Source: an uncultured bacterium
GTDB lineage: Bacteria; Krumholzibacteriota; Krumholzibacteriia; LZORAL124-64-63
Length of the DNA: 57,484 nt
Reading direction: 5' to 3'
Assembly: GCA_937864225.1 (NCBI GenBank)
Contig: CALMJK010000012.1
Span: 1-57,484 of the forward strand
Positions within the stretch are counted from its first letter, which is position 1. Each line of letters starts with the position of its first letter. The translations under genes were made by a program, and so were the position numbers. Below, piece after piece: positions 24,901 to 32,377 of this stretch. A model generated the notes under the pieces. It was not told the origin of the DNA and did no database searches. It was given only the letters and a program-made list of their open reading frames with translations.

Positions 24901-25577
24901 CGGTCCGAGCCGAGGGCGGCCACGCCGCGCTCGCGCGCCAGGCGCTCGAGCCAGCGGTCGAGCGCGAGACGGTCATCGAACAGGCGCGTCAGGGCGCGGC
25001 GCGCGGCGTCGGGCGTCTTGTCCAGGCCGGCCCAGGCGCGGCGCGCGGCGGGATCGGCGGCGGCGGCGCGCTCGGCCCGGTCGAGGGCCTCGGCCCACAG
25101 TTCGTCGGTGTGCTCCAGGACCGTGAAGTCGGGATCGAGCCCGAGCTCGGCCGCGAAGCGGCCCAGCACCCGCTGGCACCAGGCGTGGATCGTGCCGATC
25201 GACAGGCCGGACAGGTCCTCGAGGAAGCGGTCGTAGAGGCGGCCGGCCAGCTCGATCTGGCGCGGCGAGGGCTGCGCGGCGAGCAGCTCGCTCAAGCGCG
25301 CGGCGCGCTCGGCGGGCGCCAGCGCGGCCAGCGCGCGCAGTTCCTTCAGCAGCCGCGCCTTGATCTCCACGGCCGCCTTGCGCGTGTAGGTGAGCGCGAC
25401 GATCGCCTGCGGCTCGGCTCCCGCCAGGCACAGGCGCAGCAGGCGCAGCACCAGCAAGCGGGTCTTGCCCGCGCCGGCGGCGGCGCGCACGGCGGCGCTC
25501 ACCGCGGGGTCCGACGCCGCCCGTTGCACGAGCTCGGCCGCGACCTTGGGCGCGGGGGTTTGGCCGCGCGCGGTCAC
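21933..25577 (-). CDS. addA: AddA: ATP-dependent helicase/nuclease subunit A
   Basis: A 1,214-residue UvrD-type helicase-nuclease. GTG at 25577 overlaps the addB stop (GTGA) and follows AAGGAG; the longer open frame upstream is a shadow of addB. Motifs in order: AAAGAGKTRLL (Walker A, near residue 40), VDEFQDTNHNQWDIL (motif II), VVGDAKQSIYRFRGA (III), VMTVHGAKGLEAPAVLLVD (V), LLYVACTRARDLLGVVG (VI). The C-terminal RecB-like nuclease has YGVIDRLLIGDDTVEIIDYKSNG with the metal-binding D and the DxK pair. AddAB resects double-strand breaks and loads RecA. Confidence 0.95.
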   Translation of the reverse strand: MTARGQTPAPKVAAELVQRAASDPAVSAAVRAAAGAGKTRLLVLRLLRLCLAGAEPQAIVALTYTRKAAVEIKARLLKELRALAALAPAERAARLSELLAAQPSPRQIELAGRLYDRFLEDLSGLSIGTIHAWCQRVLGRFAAELGLDPDFTVLEHTDELWAEALDRAERAAAADPAARRAWAGLDKTPDAARRALTRLFDDRLALDRWLERLARERGVAALGSDRAAFAPLLAADLRDALFAGTLLAGRDDPGPADIAPLLQSAARTLAAAATGAIPAVEPGAPTLALQKQLDALAASVAGAEDFARATSDAARAAIAARLRALLLTSEGGLRVLNGKMATKQERQALFAAAARPLLQALALLDLVGLWQRNVARLETGLRALDIYEALKRRDRAVDFHDLERLTRHLVAESELAPYVQYRLDAAVAHLLVDEFQDTNHNQWDILRPLVEEFLAGEGAAAAPRTLLVVGDAKQSIYRFRGAEPELFDHVEARLRAHAQASGEGGGRVVIDTLPTNFRSVPAIVESVGRLFGAPPLRDRLPPGEAGRVAQAPARDAGPSNEVLVVPPYAPDETEGAVGRAARAAAALVARWLAQASVPDDTADKPAVRALTPGDVLVLSRARTRIGPYEEALRREGVRVAPSGRGALARSREVQDILQLLRWLAFPDDDVALASVLRSPLLRVSEAQLQRALAARRRQRDGRLLHISLWSVLRRELKAGLAGQPTDLTDAARRLTAWRRHAGFEPCHELLRRIYRDADALERFALARGEQARWNLLRLHDLALQMESGPGPSLRRFAALIAREARCPRGADEAAVPEHGEGRVGVMTVHGAKGLEAPAVLLVDAAAPMSRVRGRLPLVAAGPDCPIAYDVPKSLVEGPTLPPGVEPVAAPALARAVAAACAAQANEEADLLYVACTRARDLLGVVGSHVHQTKDRPHFLGWLDEAAANAQAADPAPLPLSLGEPPWLEEALAAPGADAALPAPGGATTPDDVIAWDPPPTHARVRLLSPSTLLATGEGADDGDQDGARVDVAGDAVLERGAPARAAARGEAIHLWLRLAGEPGGLPDDPAAALGPQASGWTADALAEARAVAANPRLAPLFRPEAAGRRGLSEVPILHRVAGGASGAADGVETRVYGVIDRLLIGDDTVEIIDYKSNGIATDEQARRLAERYRPQLAAYRDAIAALFPGRNVRAHLLFTHLRDEAGGQGRLYEI

Positions 25578-28500
25578 CAGCGTCTCCTTCCTTCGGCCAG
25601 GCGGGCGCGCACGGCCCAGGGCAGCGCGCGCTCGTCGATGCGGCAGATGCCGCGGTGCGGGCAGAGGAGGCAGGGCAGCTCGCCGGTGGCGTCCTCGGCG
25701 CGCGACGCCGGAATCAGCGGGAAGGGGCCGGCCGGCTCGCGGGCGGCGAGGGTCTCGGCGAGCAGGCGCTGCGCCCCCAGCCGCAGCGGCGCGCGCCCCG
25801 TCTTCCCGGCGGTCAGGTCGAGATGCGGCTTCGGCTCCACGGCGCCGTCGGCGATCTTGTAGTAGAAGGCCTCGACGACCCGCGGCCGCGCGGCGGCCAG
25901 GCCGGCCAGGCGCCCGCGCTCGACGGCCACGGCATAGAGCACCAGCTGCGGCTCGTCGCCGCGCTCGATGTCCCGCTGTTTGGGGACCCGACTGCCCGTC
26001 TTGTAGTCGATCACCGCCAGGCAGTCCGCGTCGCGTCGCGAGCGGTCGACGCGATCGACCTTGCCCTTGAGCTCGATCCGCGCCGCCTCGGCCGCCAGCG
26101 GCGGCGGCGGCGGGTCGCCGGCGCCGGCGGCCTCGGCCGCCAGCCACGCGTGCAGCTCGGCCAGCGGCAGGCGGAACTCGCGCTCCAGCGCGCGCGGCTC
26201 CCACGCGGTCAGGCGCGCGATCTCGCAGTCCACGACGGCGGGCGCGGCCGCCAGGAAGGTCTCCTCCCAGAGGCGGCGCTGCGGCAGGCCCGCCGCGGCT
26301 CGCCCGAACTCCGCGCCGGCGATGTCCCGCAGCCAAGCCAGCGCGGCGGCGCGGTCGCCGCGGCGCAGGCAGGCGATCCCCTCGCCGCCCGGCTCGAGCA
26401 GGCGGCGCAGGCACTCGTGCACGGCCTGGCCGTGGTCCAGGCGCCGGAACTCCTCGACGATCTCCTCGGGCGCGGCCAACCCGAACCCGCGCTCGAGCAG
26501 GAAGCGGTAGGGGCAGGCGCGGTAGCTCGCCAGCGCGCTGTGGCTGGCGTGGTGCAAGGGCGCCGCCGGCGCCAGGGCCGGCACCTCGGGCGACTCCGCG
26601 GCGAAGGCGCGCTGGGCGGCGCGGATCGCGTCGAGATCCGGTGGCGACCGCCGCCGCAACGGCCGGCGCGCGGCCGCCTCCGGTTGCTTCAGGCCCAGCC
26701 CGAGCGTGACCCGCTCCACCAGCGGCGAGGGCAGGGCCGGTTGCCCTTCGCGCTCGCGCGACCACGTCAGGACCACGCGGTCGCCCGCGTGCAGCGCGCG
26801 CAGGAACAGTTCGCCCCGCAGCGCCAGGCCGTCGCGCCAGATCGGCAGCCCGAGCGCGCGCCGCGCCGGCTCGCCCAGCAGCAGCGGACGCGACACCCTG
26901 CCCGGGAAGACCTGCTCGTTCAGCCCGCAGACCACGAGCAGATCGAACCGCTCGAGGCGGGCCTCCAGCAGGCCCATGACCTGCACCGGGCGCAAGGCGG
27001 CGCGGCGCGGGCGGACCGGCGTGGCCGCCAGCAGCCGGTCGAGCGCGGCGGCGAACTCGTCGCGCGCGACCTCGCCCAGCGCGCCCGTCGTCGCCTGGAG
27101 CTCCAGCTGCTCGAGCAGATCGCCCAGCGCGGGCAGGCTGTCGTCGCGCTTGACGCTGTCGTCGTCGAGGCGGGCGCGCTCGCCCGCGGCCAAAGGGTGC
27201 CCCGGCGCCAGCGCCGCCCAGGCGCGGCGCAACGACGCCAACCGCCGCGCCCACGGCAGCGGCCCCGCGGGCTCGTCGAGCAGCGGGGCGAGGGCCGCGG
27301 CGATCGCCTCCACGAATGCGGCGAGGCCCGCGGTCGCGCCCGGGCGGTGCGCCACGTAGGCGGCGTCCTGCTGCGCCGCGCGCCGGCGGTAGTCCGCCAA
27401 TCCCAGCGGCGGCGCCTCGCCGCGCAACACGAGCCGCTCCAGCAAGAGCGCGCGGCGGCTGTGGGCGGCCCGCTTGCCCAGCAGGTTGGCGTAGGGGTGC
27501 GTGAGCGCCTCGAGCAGCGGCTCGTGCTTGAGGCCCGTGACCGCGCACTGGACGAGCGAGCGCGCGAAGCGGCCCGCCGGCTGCGCCGACAGGGGCCGTC
27601 CGGCCGTGTCGTCGAAGTCCACGCCCGCGTCGCGCAGTTGCGCGCCCACCCTGCGGGCGAGCGCGACGTCGTAGGTGGCGACGGCGAGGCGTCGGTCCGC
27701 CCCATCCCGCGCGAGCGCCTCGCAGACGACCGCCGCGACGGTGCGCCCTTCATCCTCGGGGTCGGCGCAGGCCAAGAATTCGAGGTGCGGATCGCCGGCG
27801 TGGTGGCCCGCTTGCGGTTCGCCACGCTCTTGCGGCGCGAGCGCGGCGCGCACGCGGCGCGCTGGCGCGAGGGGATGGCTCGGCGCTTGCGGGTCCGTGA
27901 ACGTGTCGAGGAAGGAGCGGGCGAGCGCTCCGTCCGCGCCGGCGTCGACGACGTGGCCGCGGCGGCCGTCGCCCCGCGCGAGCGCGACGCGCGCGACGCG
28001 CGCGGTGGCGGCGTCGAGCTCGGCGAAGCCGGCCACGACGACCGGGCCGTCGGCGGGACCGGGCCAGCCGCCGGCGTCCAGCCGCTCGGCGACGGCGACC
28101 AACACGTCCACGGTGTCCGCCGCCACGGCCTCGCGGTAGAGCGTCCAGGCCTCGCGCAGGCGCGCGAGGTCGGCGACCGCGAGCGCCCGCTGCTCCGCCG
28201 GCAGCTGGTCCAACTCGGCTGGTTCGTCGCCCGCCAGCAGGGCGCCGCGCCCCGCTCGCCGCACCTCGTCGAACGCGCGCACGAGCTCGGCCGCCAGCCC
28301 CGCGGCGCTTTCGGGGTGGCGCGCCGCCCACGTCAGGCGCGACAGGCGCCCGGCCAAGGGCAGCGCGCGCAGCTCGTCCGGCGGCGCGGCTGCCAGCGCG
28401 CCGCCCAGGCCGAGCCGGCCCGCCAGCTGCGCCACGAGTTGCCGCGGCGTGACGATCTCGGGCAGCAGCAGCGCGTCGCGCCCCGCGCGCTCGAGCAGCG

Positions 28501-28657
28501 CGTGCCGCAGCGACGCGCAGGCGCGCAACGAGGGCAACAGCACCAGCCCGCCCGCGAGGTCGCCATCGGAGGCGTGGGGCGAGAGGCTCAGCACGAGATC
28601 CGCCAGGCGGGTCGCCAGCGGTTCGCGCAGATCGATGGTGTGGAGGGTGGGAGCCAT
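25574..28657 (-). CDS. addB: AddB: ATP-dependent nuclease subunit B
   Basis: A 1,027-residue partner of AddA. The N-terminal inactivated helicase part reads LVLLPSLRACASLRHALLERAG and LLLPEIVTPRQL. The C-terminal PD-(D/E)xK nuclease carries ADCLAVIDYKTGSRVPKQ. Four cysteines suit the iron-sulfur staple of AddB: RACPYRFLLERG, then LPCLLCPHRGICRI (CX2CX5C). The layout resembles alphaproteobacterial-type AddB. The gene overlaps addA by four bases, so the two are translated together. Confidence 0.93.
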   Translation of the reverse strand: MAPTLHTIDLREPLATRLADLVLSLSPHASDGDLAGGLVLLPSLRACASLRHALLERAGRDALLLPEIVTPRQLVAQLAGRLGLGGALAAAPPDELRALPLAGRLSRLTWAARHPESAAGLAAELVRAFDEVRRAGRGALLAGDEPAELDQLPAEQRALAVADLARLREAWTLYREAVAADTVDVLVAVAERLDAGGWPGPADGPVVVAGFAELDAATARVARVALARGDGRRGHVVDAGADGALARSFLDTFTDPQAPSHPLAPARRVRAALAPQERGEPQAGHHAGDPHLEFLACADPEDEGRTVAAVVCEALARDGADRRLAVATYDVALARRVGAQLRDAGVDFDDTAGRPLSAQPAGRFARSLVQCAVTGLKHEPLLEALTHPYANLLGKRAAHSRRALLLERLVLRGEAPPLGLADYRRRAAQQDAAYVAHRPGATAGLAAFVEAIAAALAPLLDEPAGPLPWARRLASLRRAWAALAPGHPLAAGERARLDDDSVKRDDSLPALGDLLEQLELQATTGALGEVARDEFAAALDRLLAATPVRPRRAALRPVQVMGLLEARLERFDLLVVCGLNEQVFPGRVSRPLLLGEPARRALGLPIWRDGLALRGELFLRALHAGDRVVLTWSREREGQPALPSPLVERVTLGLGLKQPEAAARRPLRRRSPPDLDAIRAAQRAFAAESPEVPALAPAAPLHHASHSALASYRACPYRFLLERGFGLAAPEEIVEEFRRLDHGQAVHECLRRLLEPGGEGIACLRRGDRAAALAWLRDIAGAEFGRAAAGLPQRRLWEETFLAAAPAVVDCEIARLTAWEPRALEREFRLPLAELHAWLAAEAAGAGDPPPPPLAAEAARIELKGKVDRVDRSRRDADCLAVIDYKTGSRVPKQRDIERGDEPQLVLYAVAVERGRLAGLAAARPRVVEAFYYKIADGAVEPKPHLDLTAGKTGRAPLRLGAQRLLAETLAAREPAGPFPLIPASRAEDATGELPCLLCPHRGICRIDERALPWAVRARLAEGRRRW

Positions 28658-28751
28658 GGGAGGGGGAAGGATAGCACGGCGCGCGCGGGCGGCTCCAGGC
28701 GGGACTGGCGTCGGCGTGGCCTCGCTCAGGAGGCGGCGCCGAGGCCGATCC

Positions 28752-29768
28752 TCACGGCGCCGCGGTCCCTGGGGCCAGCGCCGCCTTGGGCGACCGGTCC
28801 GCCCTGAACAGGCCCCAATGTTTCTCTACCTCGTCCGGGTGCGGGCCGCCCTTCCAATTCTCGTCGAAGGCCTCGAAGAAGAACACGGTCATTCCTTCGG
28901 CGCGCGCCCAGGCGCGCACGGCCGCGAAGAACTGTTTCTGTTCGGCCTCGCCCGGCCGGCCCTTGATCAACCGGGCCTGCTCGCCCTGACCGCAGGCCGA
29001 CGTCGCCCAGCCGGTCTCGCCGAGCACGACGGCGCGGCCCGGATGCAGCGCCCTGACCGCGTCCGTTTGACGGCGCAGCCACGGCAGGGCCTCGTTCAGT
29101 TGCCGTCCGTTCCACAAGGGGTGGGCGTGCATCGTGATGAAGTCGATCTCGGCGGCCAGGGTCCGGCTCCGCGGCTCGTTCCAGAAACTGAAATCGTCGG
29201 CGACGGTGACCGGAACCCCGACGCCCTCCCGCACGCGCCGCACGTGGTCGAGCAGCAGGGGCAGCGGGCAGGGGTGGGGGGACCAGGAGACCTGCGTCTC
29301 ATTGCCCACGCACACGGCCAGCACCAGCTCCGAATAGGCCTCCGCCAGGCGGATCGCGGCGTCGGTCTCGCGCCGATTGGCCGCTGTGTCCCCGGGGTCG
29401 ATCCAGACGCCGAGCATCACTTTCAGGCCCAGCCCGTCGGCGCGGATCGCCGCCAGGATCGTCTCGGCCAGTTCCGACGAGCCGTACAGGCGCAGCAGGC
29501 GCCAGTGCGGCGCCATCAGGCGCAGGTCCTCGCTGATCTGCGCGGCCGATGGAGCGGGCCCGCCGGGGCGCTGGCCGTCGCGGTGAGGGCCGTAGCACAC
29601 CGCGTCGCCGATCCACCGGTCGCCGCCTTGGGGTTCGAAGGAGCGCATGGCGAAGCTCGCCTCGCGCGCCCGGCACGCCGCGCCCGGACCGCAGCCGTTG
29701 CCCGCGAGAACGGCGAGCAAAGGGATCGCGGCCAGGACCGGCATCTTGAGGCGCGGCAGTGTGCTCAT
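28752..29768 (-). CDS. GH17-type endo-beta-1,3-glucanase, exported lipoprotein
   Basis: A 338-residue protein. ATG at 29768, 40 bases after the symporter stop. The leader ends in a lipobox (LAVLAGNGC). The GH17 TIM barrel follows: DAVCYGPHRDGQ near residue 55, VCVGNETQVSW with the acid/base Glu, and VLGETGWATS with the nucleophile Glu, then FFFEAFDENWKGG, a hallmark of the family. GH17 enzymes cleave beta-1,3-glucans such as laminarin. It is probably anchored in the envelope and releases oligosaccharides for the adjacent symporter. Confidence 0.88.
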   Translation of the reverse strand: MSTLPRLKMPVLAAIPLLAVLAGNGCGPGAACRAREASFAMRSFEPQGGDRWIGDAVCYGPHRDGQRPGGPAPSAAQISEDLRLMAPHWRLLRLYGSSELAETILAAIRADGLGLKVMLGVWIDPGDTAANRRETDAAIRLAEAYSELVLAVCVGNETQVSWSPHPCPLPLLLDHVRRVREGVGVPVTVADDFSFWNEPRSRTLAAEIDFITMHAHPLWNGRQLNEALPWLRRQTDAVRALHPGRAVVLGETGWATSACGQGEQARLIKGRPGEAEQKQFFAAVRAWARAEGMTVFFFEAFDENWKGGPHPDEVEKHWGLFRADRSPKAALAPGTAAP

Positions 29769-29808
29769 CGCTTCCCGGTCCAGAGAGACGGGCTGTTCGC
29801 CGTCAAGT

Positions 29809-31293
29809 CTACAGCGGCGCGGGCGGCGCGTCGACGGCGCCCGGGCGGCCCCTGCGGCGCTCCAGTTCCCGGCGCACCTCGAGGGCCCTGGCCTCCGTGA
29901 TCGGGAAGGCGGCCACGGCCCAGATGGCGAAGGCCGAAGTCAGCATGGGGATGCCCGCGTCGCACAGGCGCATCAGCACGATCGTGCGGGCGGACTGGCC
30001 GCCGCCCAGCGCCACGTCGAAGCCGGTGGCGTTGAGCAGGTAGCCGCCGCCGGCCAGCGCGGCCGCCAGGCCCAGCTTCAACGTCCACCAGAAGATGGAC
30101 CCGAACATGCCCTCGCGGCGCTGGCGCGTCTTGAGCTCATCGGTGTCGACCACGTCGGCGATCATCGACGGCATCAGCGTGAACAGGCCGCCCAGCCCGA
30201 AGGCCAGCAAGGGAGCGGGCGCCACGACCAGCAGCGGCACGTTCGGGTTGTAGCAGACCCATTTCAGCCCGTAGCCGACGATCGAAAGCCCCGTCGCGAC
30301 GAAGAACGCGCGCCGCTTGCCGATCCTGGTGGCGAGCCAGGTGACGAACGCGACCACGGCGAACGTGCAGACAGCGCCCACGGTGCCGGCGTACCCGGCG
30401 TACTTCGCCCCCACCGTCTGGTCGCCGCCGCACACGTAGTAGATGATCACGTAGAACTGGAACGACGAGACGAGGATGAATCCGTTGAACACGAGGAAGG
30501 AGGCCAGACACAGCTTCAGGAACGGCACGGAGGACAGGGTCGTGCCGCAGGCCCGGAAGAAATCGGCCAGGTTGCGCCTGAGCTTGCCGCCGGAGCCGGC
30601 GGCGGCGCGGGCCAGCTCGGCCTCGGCCGAGGCAACGGCCAGCATGCGCTCGCGCAAAAAGAGCGCGGGCAGGATCCCAACCCCGATGGTCACCGCCGCC
30701 ACGATGACGGCCAGGCCGGCCGCTCCGGCCACCTGATCGGGGAAGAATTTCCCGGAGTTCATGATCCAGAGGAACCAGGGCGAGACGACGTAGGCCAACT
30801 GACCGATGAAGTTCTGCGTGCCCATCAGGCGCGTGCGCTCGTGGTAGTCGGGCGTCAACTCGTAACCGAGCGCGACCCAGGGCGTGGCGAAAACCGTGTA
30901 GCCCAGGTAGAAGATGATCGATCCGACGAGGAAGTAGACGAAGTAGAAGGTCTCGCTCTGGCCGCGCGGCAACTGCCACAGCAGCGCGAAGGTCACGCCC
31001 GCCGCGATGGCGCCGGCGAAGATGAACGGTCGGCGGCGGCCCCAGCGCGTGCGCGCGTTGTCGGAGATGAACCCCATCATGGGGTCGGTGAAGGCGTCGG
31101 TCAGGCGCGGCAGCGCCCCGAGCAATCCCACCAGCGCCGGGTTCAGGCCCAGGCCCAGGTTCAGGACGATCATCATCCCCCCGCTGGCCGCGGCCAGGAG
31201 GTTGTTGACGAAGGCGCCCATGCCGTAGGCCAACCGCTGAGACAGCCGGATGCGGTCCTCGGGGGCAGTTCGGGAGCGCGCGGCGGCGATCAT
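29809..31293 (-). CDS. MFS sugar symporter, GPH (glycoside-pentoside-hexuronide) type
   Basis: A 494-residue inner-membrane transporter with about 12 helices. The GPH-type start is clear: RLAYGMGAFVNNLLAAASGGMMIVL and LPRLTDAFTDPMMGFISDNARTRWGRRRPFIFAGA, the conserved D-x-x-M-G and RWGRRRP loop. Later FATPWVALGYELTPDYHERTRLMG is also family-typical. It heads the minus-strand transporter-GH17 operon, has a TTGACA promoter and sits under one of the locus's four palindromic operators. Likely import substrate: beta-gluco-oligosaccharides (inferred from neighbours). Confidence 0.9.
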   Translation of the reverse strand: MIAAARSRTAPEDRIRLSQRLAYGMGAFVNNLLAAASGGMMIVLNLGLGLNPALVGLLGALPRLTDAFTDPMMGFISDNARTRWGRRRPFIFAGAIAAGVTFALLWQLPRGQSETFYFVYFLVGSIIFYLGYTVFATPWVALGYELTPDYHERTRLMGTQNFIGQLAYVVSPWFLWIMNSGKFFPDQVAGAAGLAVIVAAVTIGVGILPALFLRERMLAVASAEAELARAAAGSGGKLRRNLADFFRACGTTLSSVPFLKLCLASFLVFNGFILVSSFQFYVIIYYVCGGDQTVGAKYAGYAGTVGAVCTFAVVAFVTWLATRIGKRRAFFVATGLSIVGYGLKWVCYNPNVPLLVVAPAPLLAFGLGGLFTLMPSMIADVVDTDELKTRQRREGMFGSIFWWTLKLGLAAALAGGGYLLNATGFDVALGGGQSARTIVLMRLCDAGIPMLTSAFAIWAVAAFPITEARALEVRRELERRRGRPGAVDAPPAPL

Positions 31294-31348
31294 GTCGTCA
31301 TCTCGTTTGCCCGCTTACGGTTCGGAGGCTCAACACCGACGATCCCGC

Positions 31349-31370
31349 TTTGTACGACATCCGAACCAAG
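31349..31370 (-). promoter_or_regulatory. Operator A of the beta-glucan locus
   Basis: A 22-base imperfect palindrome with half-sites TTTGTACGA and TCCGAACCAAG around a three-base centre. It overlaps the -10 box of the symporter promoter. It matches the shared consensus, TTTGTTCGG, three bases, CCGAACAAAG, of sites B, C and D. Confidence 0.7.
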
Positions 31371-31395
31371 TACCCTTGCCGGACGGCCCTGTCAA
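31367..31395 (-). promoter_or_regulatory. Promoter of the symporter-GH17 operon
   Basis: On the minus strand TTGACA (31395-31390) is followed after exactly 17 bases by TACTTG (31372-31367), and the operator begins inside the -10 box. The same order, consensus -35, 17 bases, weak -10, operator, recurs at the lipoprotein-ROK promoter. Confidence 0.6.
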
Positions 31396-31448
31396 CTGGA
31401 TTCTGGCGGCACCACCCGAGCGAGTTGCCGGGAGATGCAATTCTGGAC

Positions 31449-31470
31449 TTGATTCGGTCACCGAACATAG
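31449..31470 (+). promoter_or_regulatory. Operator B of the beta-glucan locus
   Basis: Palindrome centred on CGGTCACCG with flanks TTGATT and AACATAG. It serves the + strand secreted-protein gene at 31584. A possible promoter, TTGATT (31449-31454), 18 bases, TAGAAT (31473-31478), would embed the operator in its spacer. Confidence 0.7.
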
Positions 31471-31583
31471 ACTAGAATGGAGGGACGCAGGCGGCGGCAA
31501 TGCCAAGCTGTCCCTGGCCGGCAGGGCCGTCGCCGGGTTCGTCCATCCGCGCCCAACGAGTTCTTCAACGAGAGGCCACCGAC

Positions 31584-32303
31584 ATGAGAAATCGTGCTAA
31601 TGCCATCGCGGCTGCCTTGGTGTTGACCTGCCTGATTCCCGCCGCGGGTCTCGCTCTGGTGCCGTACACCCAGGATTTCGAGGGCCTGTCCCAGCGTCAG
31701 CCTGGCGCGCTGTCCGGCGACGGCTGGCTCGTCTACGGCAACGTCTTCTCTTCCACGGGGACCTACCTCTACGGCTACGGTCCGTACCCTGCCCCCAACG
31801 ACGGCGCCGCCTTCTGCCAGATCGTCGCCGGCGAGGGAGACGTGGACCAGGGCACCCAGCAGCTGGTCGTCTTCAGCGACTACGAGAACACCGACCATGC
31901 CGACGGCAACATCATCGAGGCGAACGTCTTCCAGGAGCAGTTGATCGGCGCCGGGGACGTCGGCCAGACCTGGGTCTTCGACTTCCAGGCCAAGCTCGGC
32001 AACCTGGAGGGCAGCTCGACCGCGGCGGCGTTCATCAAGACGCTCAATCCCAATGCGGGCTACGCCATGACCAATTTCATCACGCTGGACATGACGTCCA
32101 TCCCCGCCACGTGGTCCCCTTACTCGCTGTCGATCGTGATCGACGGGGGTCTGGCCGGCCAGATCCTGCAGTTCGGCTTCCTGAACAAGGCCTCGTACTA
32201 CGAGGGGTCGGGCGTCTTCTACGACAACATCAGCTTCGCCATCGACGGCATGATCCCGACCGAGGACATGACCTGGGGCGGCGTGAAGTCCACCTTCCGC
32301 TAG
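31584..32303 (+). CDS. Secreted protein, locus-specific family, without sorting domain
   Basis: A 239-residue protein with signal peptide (AIAAALVLTCLIPAAGLAL). ATG at 31584 after GAGAGG. The mature region is a beta-rich domain (VPYTQDFEGLSQRQPGALSG, YGYGPYPAPNDGAAFCQI, DHADGNIIEANVFQEQL, FDFQAKLGNLEGSSTAAAF) that looks like a carbohydrate-binding jelly roll, but I recognise no family. It is a close paralogue of the product of 37583-38557, differing by the lack of the C-terminal sorting domain. Under operator B, so probably induced with the beta-glucan genes. Confidence 0.8.
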   Translation: MRNRANAIAAALVLTCLIPAAGLALVPYTQDFEGLSQRQPGALSGDGWLVYGNVFSSTGTYLYGYGPYPAPNDGAAFCQIVAGEGDVDQGTQQLVVFSDYENTDHADGNIIEANVFQEQLIGAGDVGQTWVFDFQAKLGNLEGSSTAAAFIKTLNPNAGYAMTNFITLDMTSIPATWSPYSLSIVIDGGLAGQILQFGFLNKASYYEGSGVFYDNISFAIDGMIPTEDMTWGGVKSTFR

Positions 32304-32323
32304 CCCGAAACGGCTCGCCAAGA

Positions 32324-32352
32324 CGAGGGGCCCGGCCAAGCCGGGCCCCTCG
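32324..32352. terminator. Bidirectional terminator hairpin
   Basis: A perfect 13-base stem, CGAGGGGCCCGGC against GCCGGGCCCCTCG, with a CAA loop, between two convergent genes. The stem could extend outward through GACGAG and CTCGTC pairs. Confidence 0.75.
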
Positions 32353-32377
32353 CTCGTCTCGGCGCCCAGCGGCAGCC

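Noticed and set aside
28658..28751. Promoter for addB
   Set aside because: No convincing -35/-10 pair or strong ribosome site could be identified in this short gap.
20811..28807. Very long + strand open frames of more than 1,000 codons opposite the propeller, addA and addB genes
   Set aside because: They are antisense shadows of high-GC genes: Arg/Ala/Gln-rich, low complexity, no domain or start signal, while the minus strand encodes recognisable proteins.
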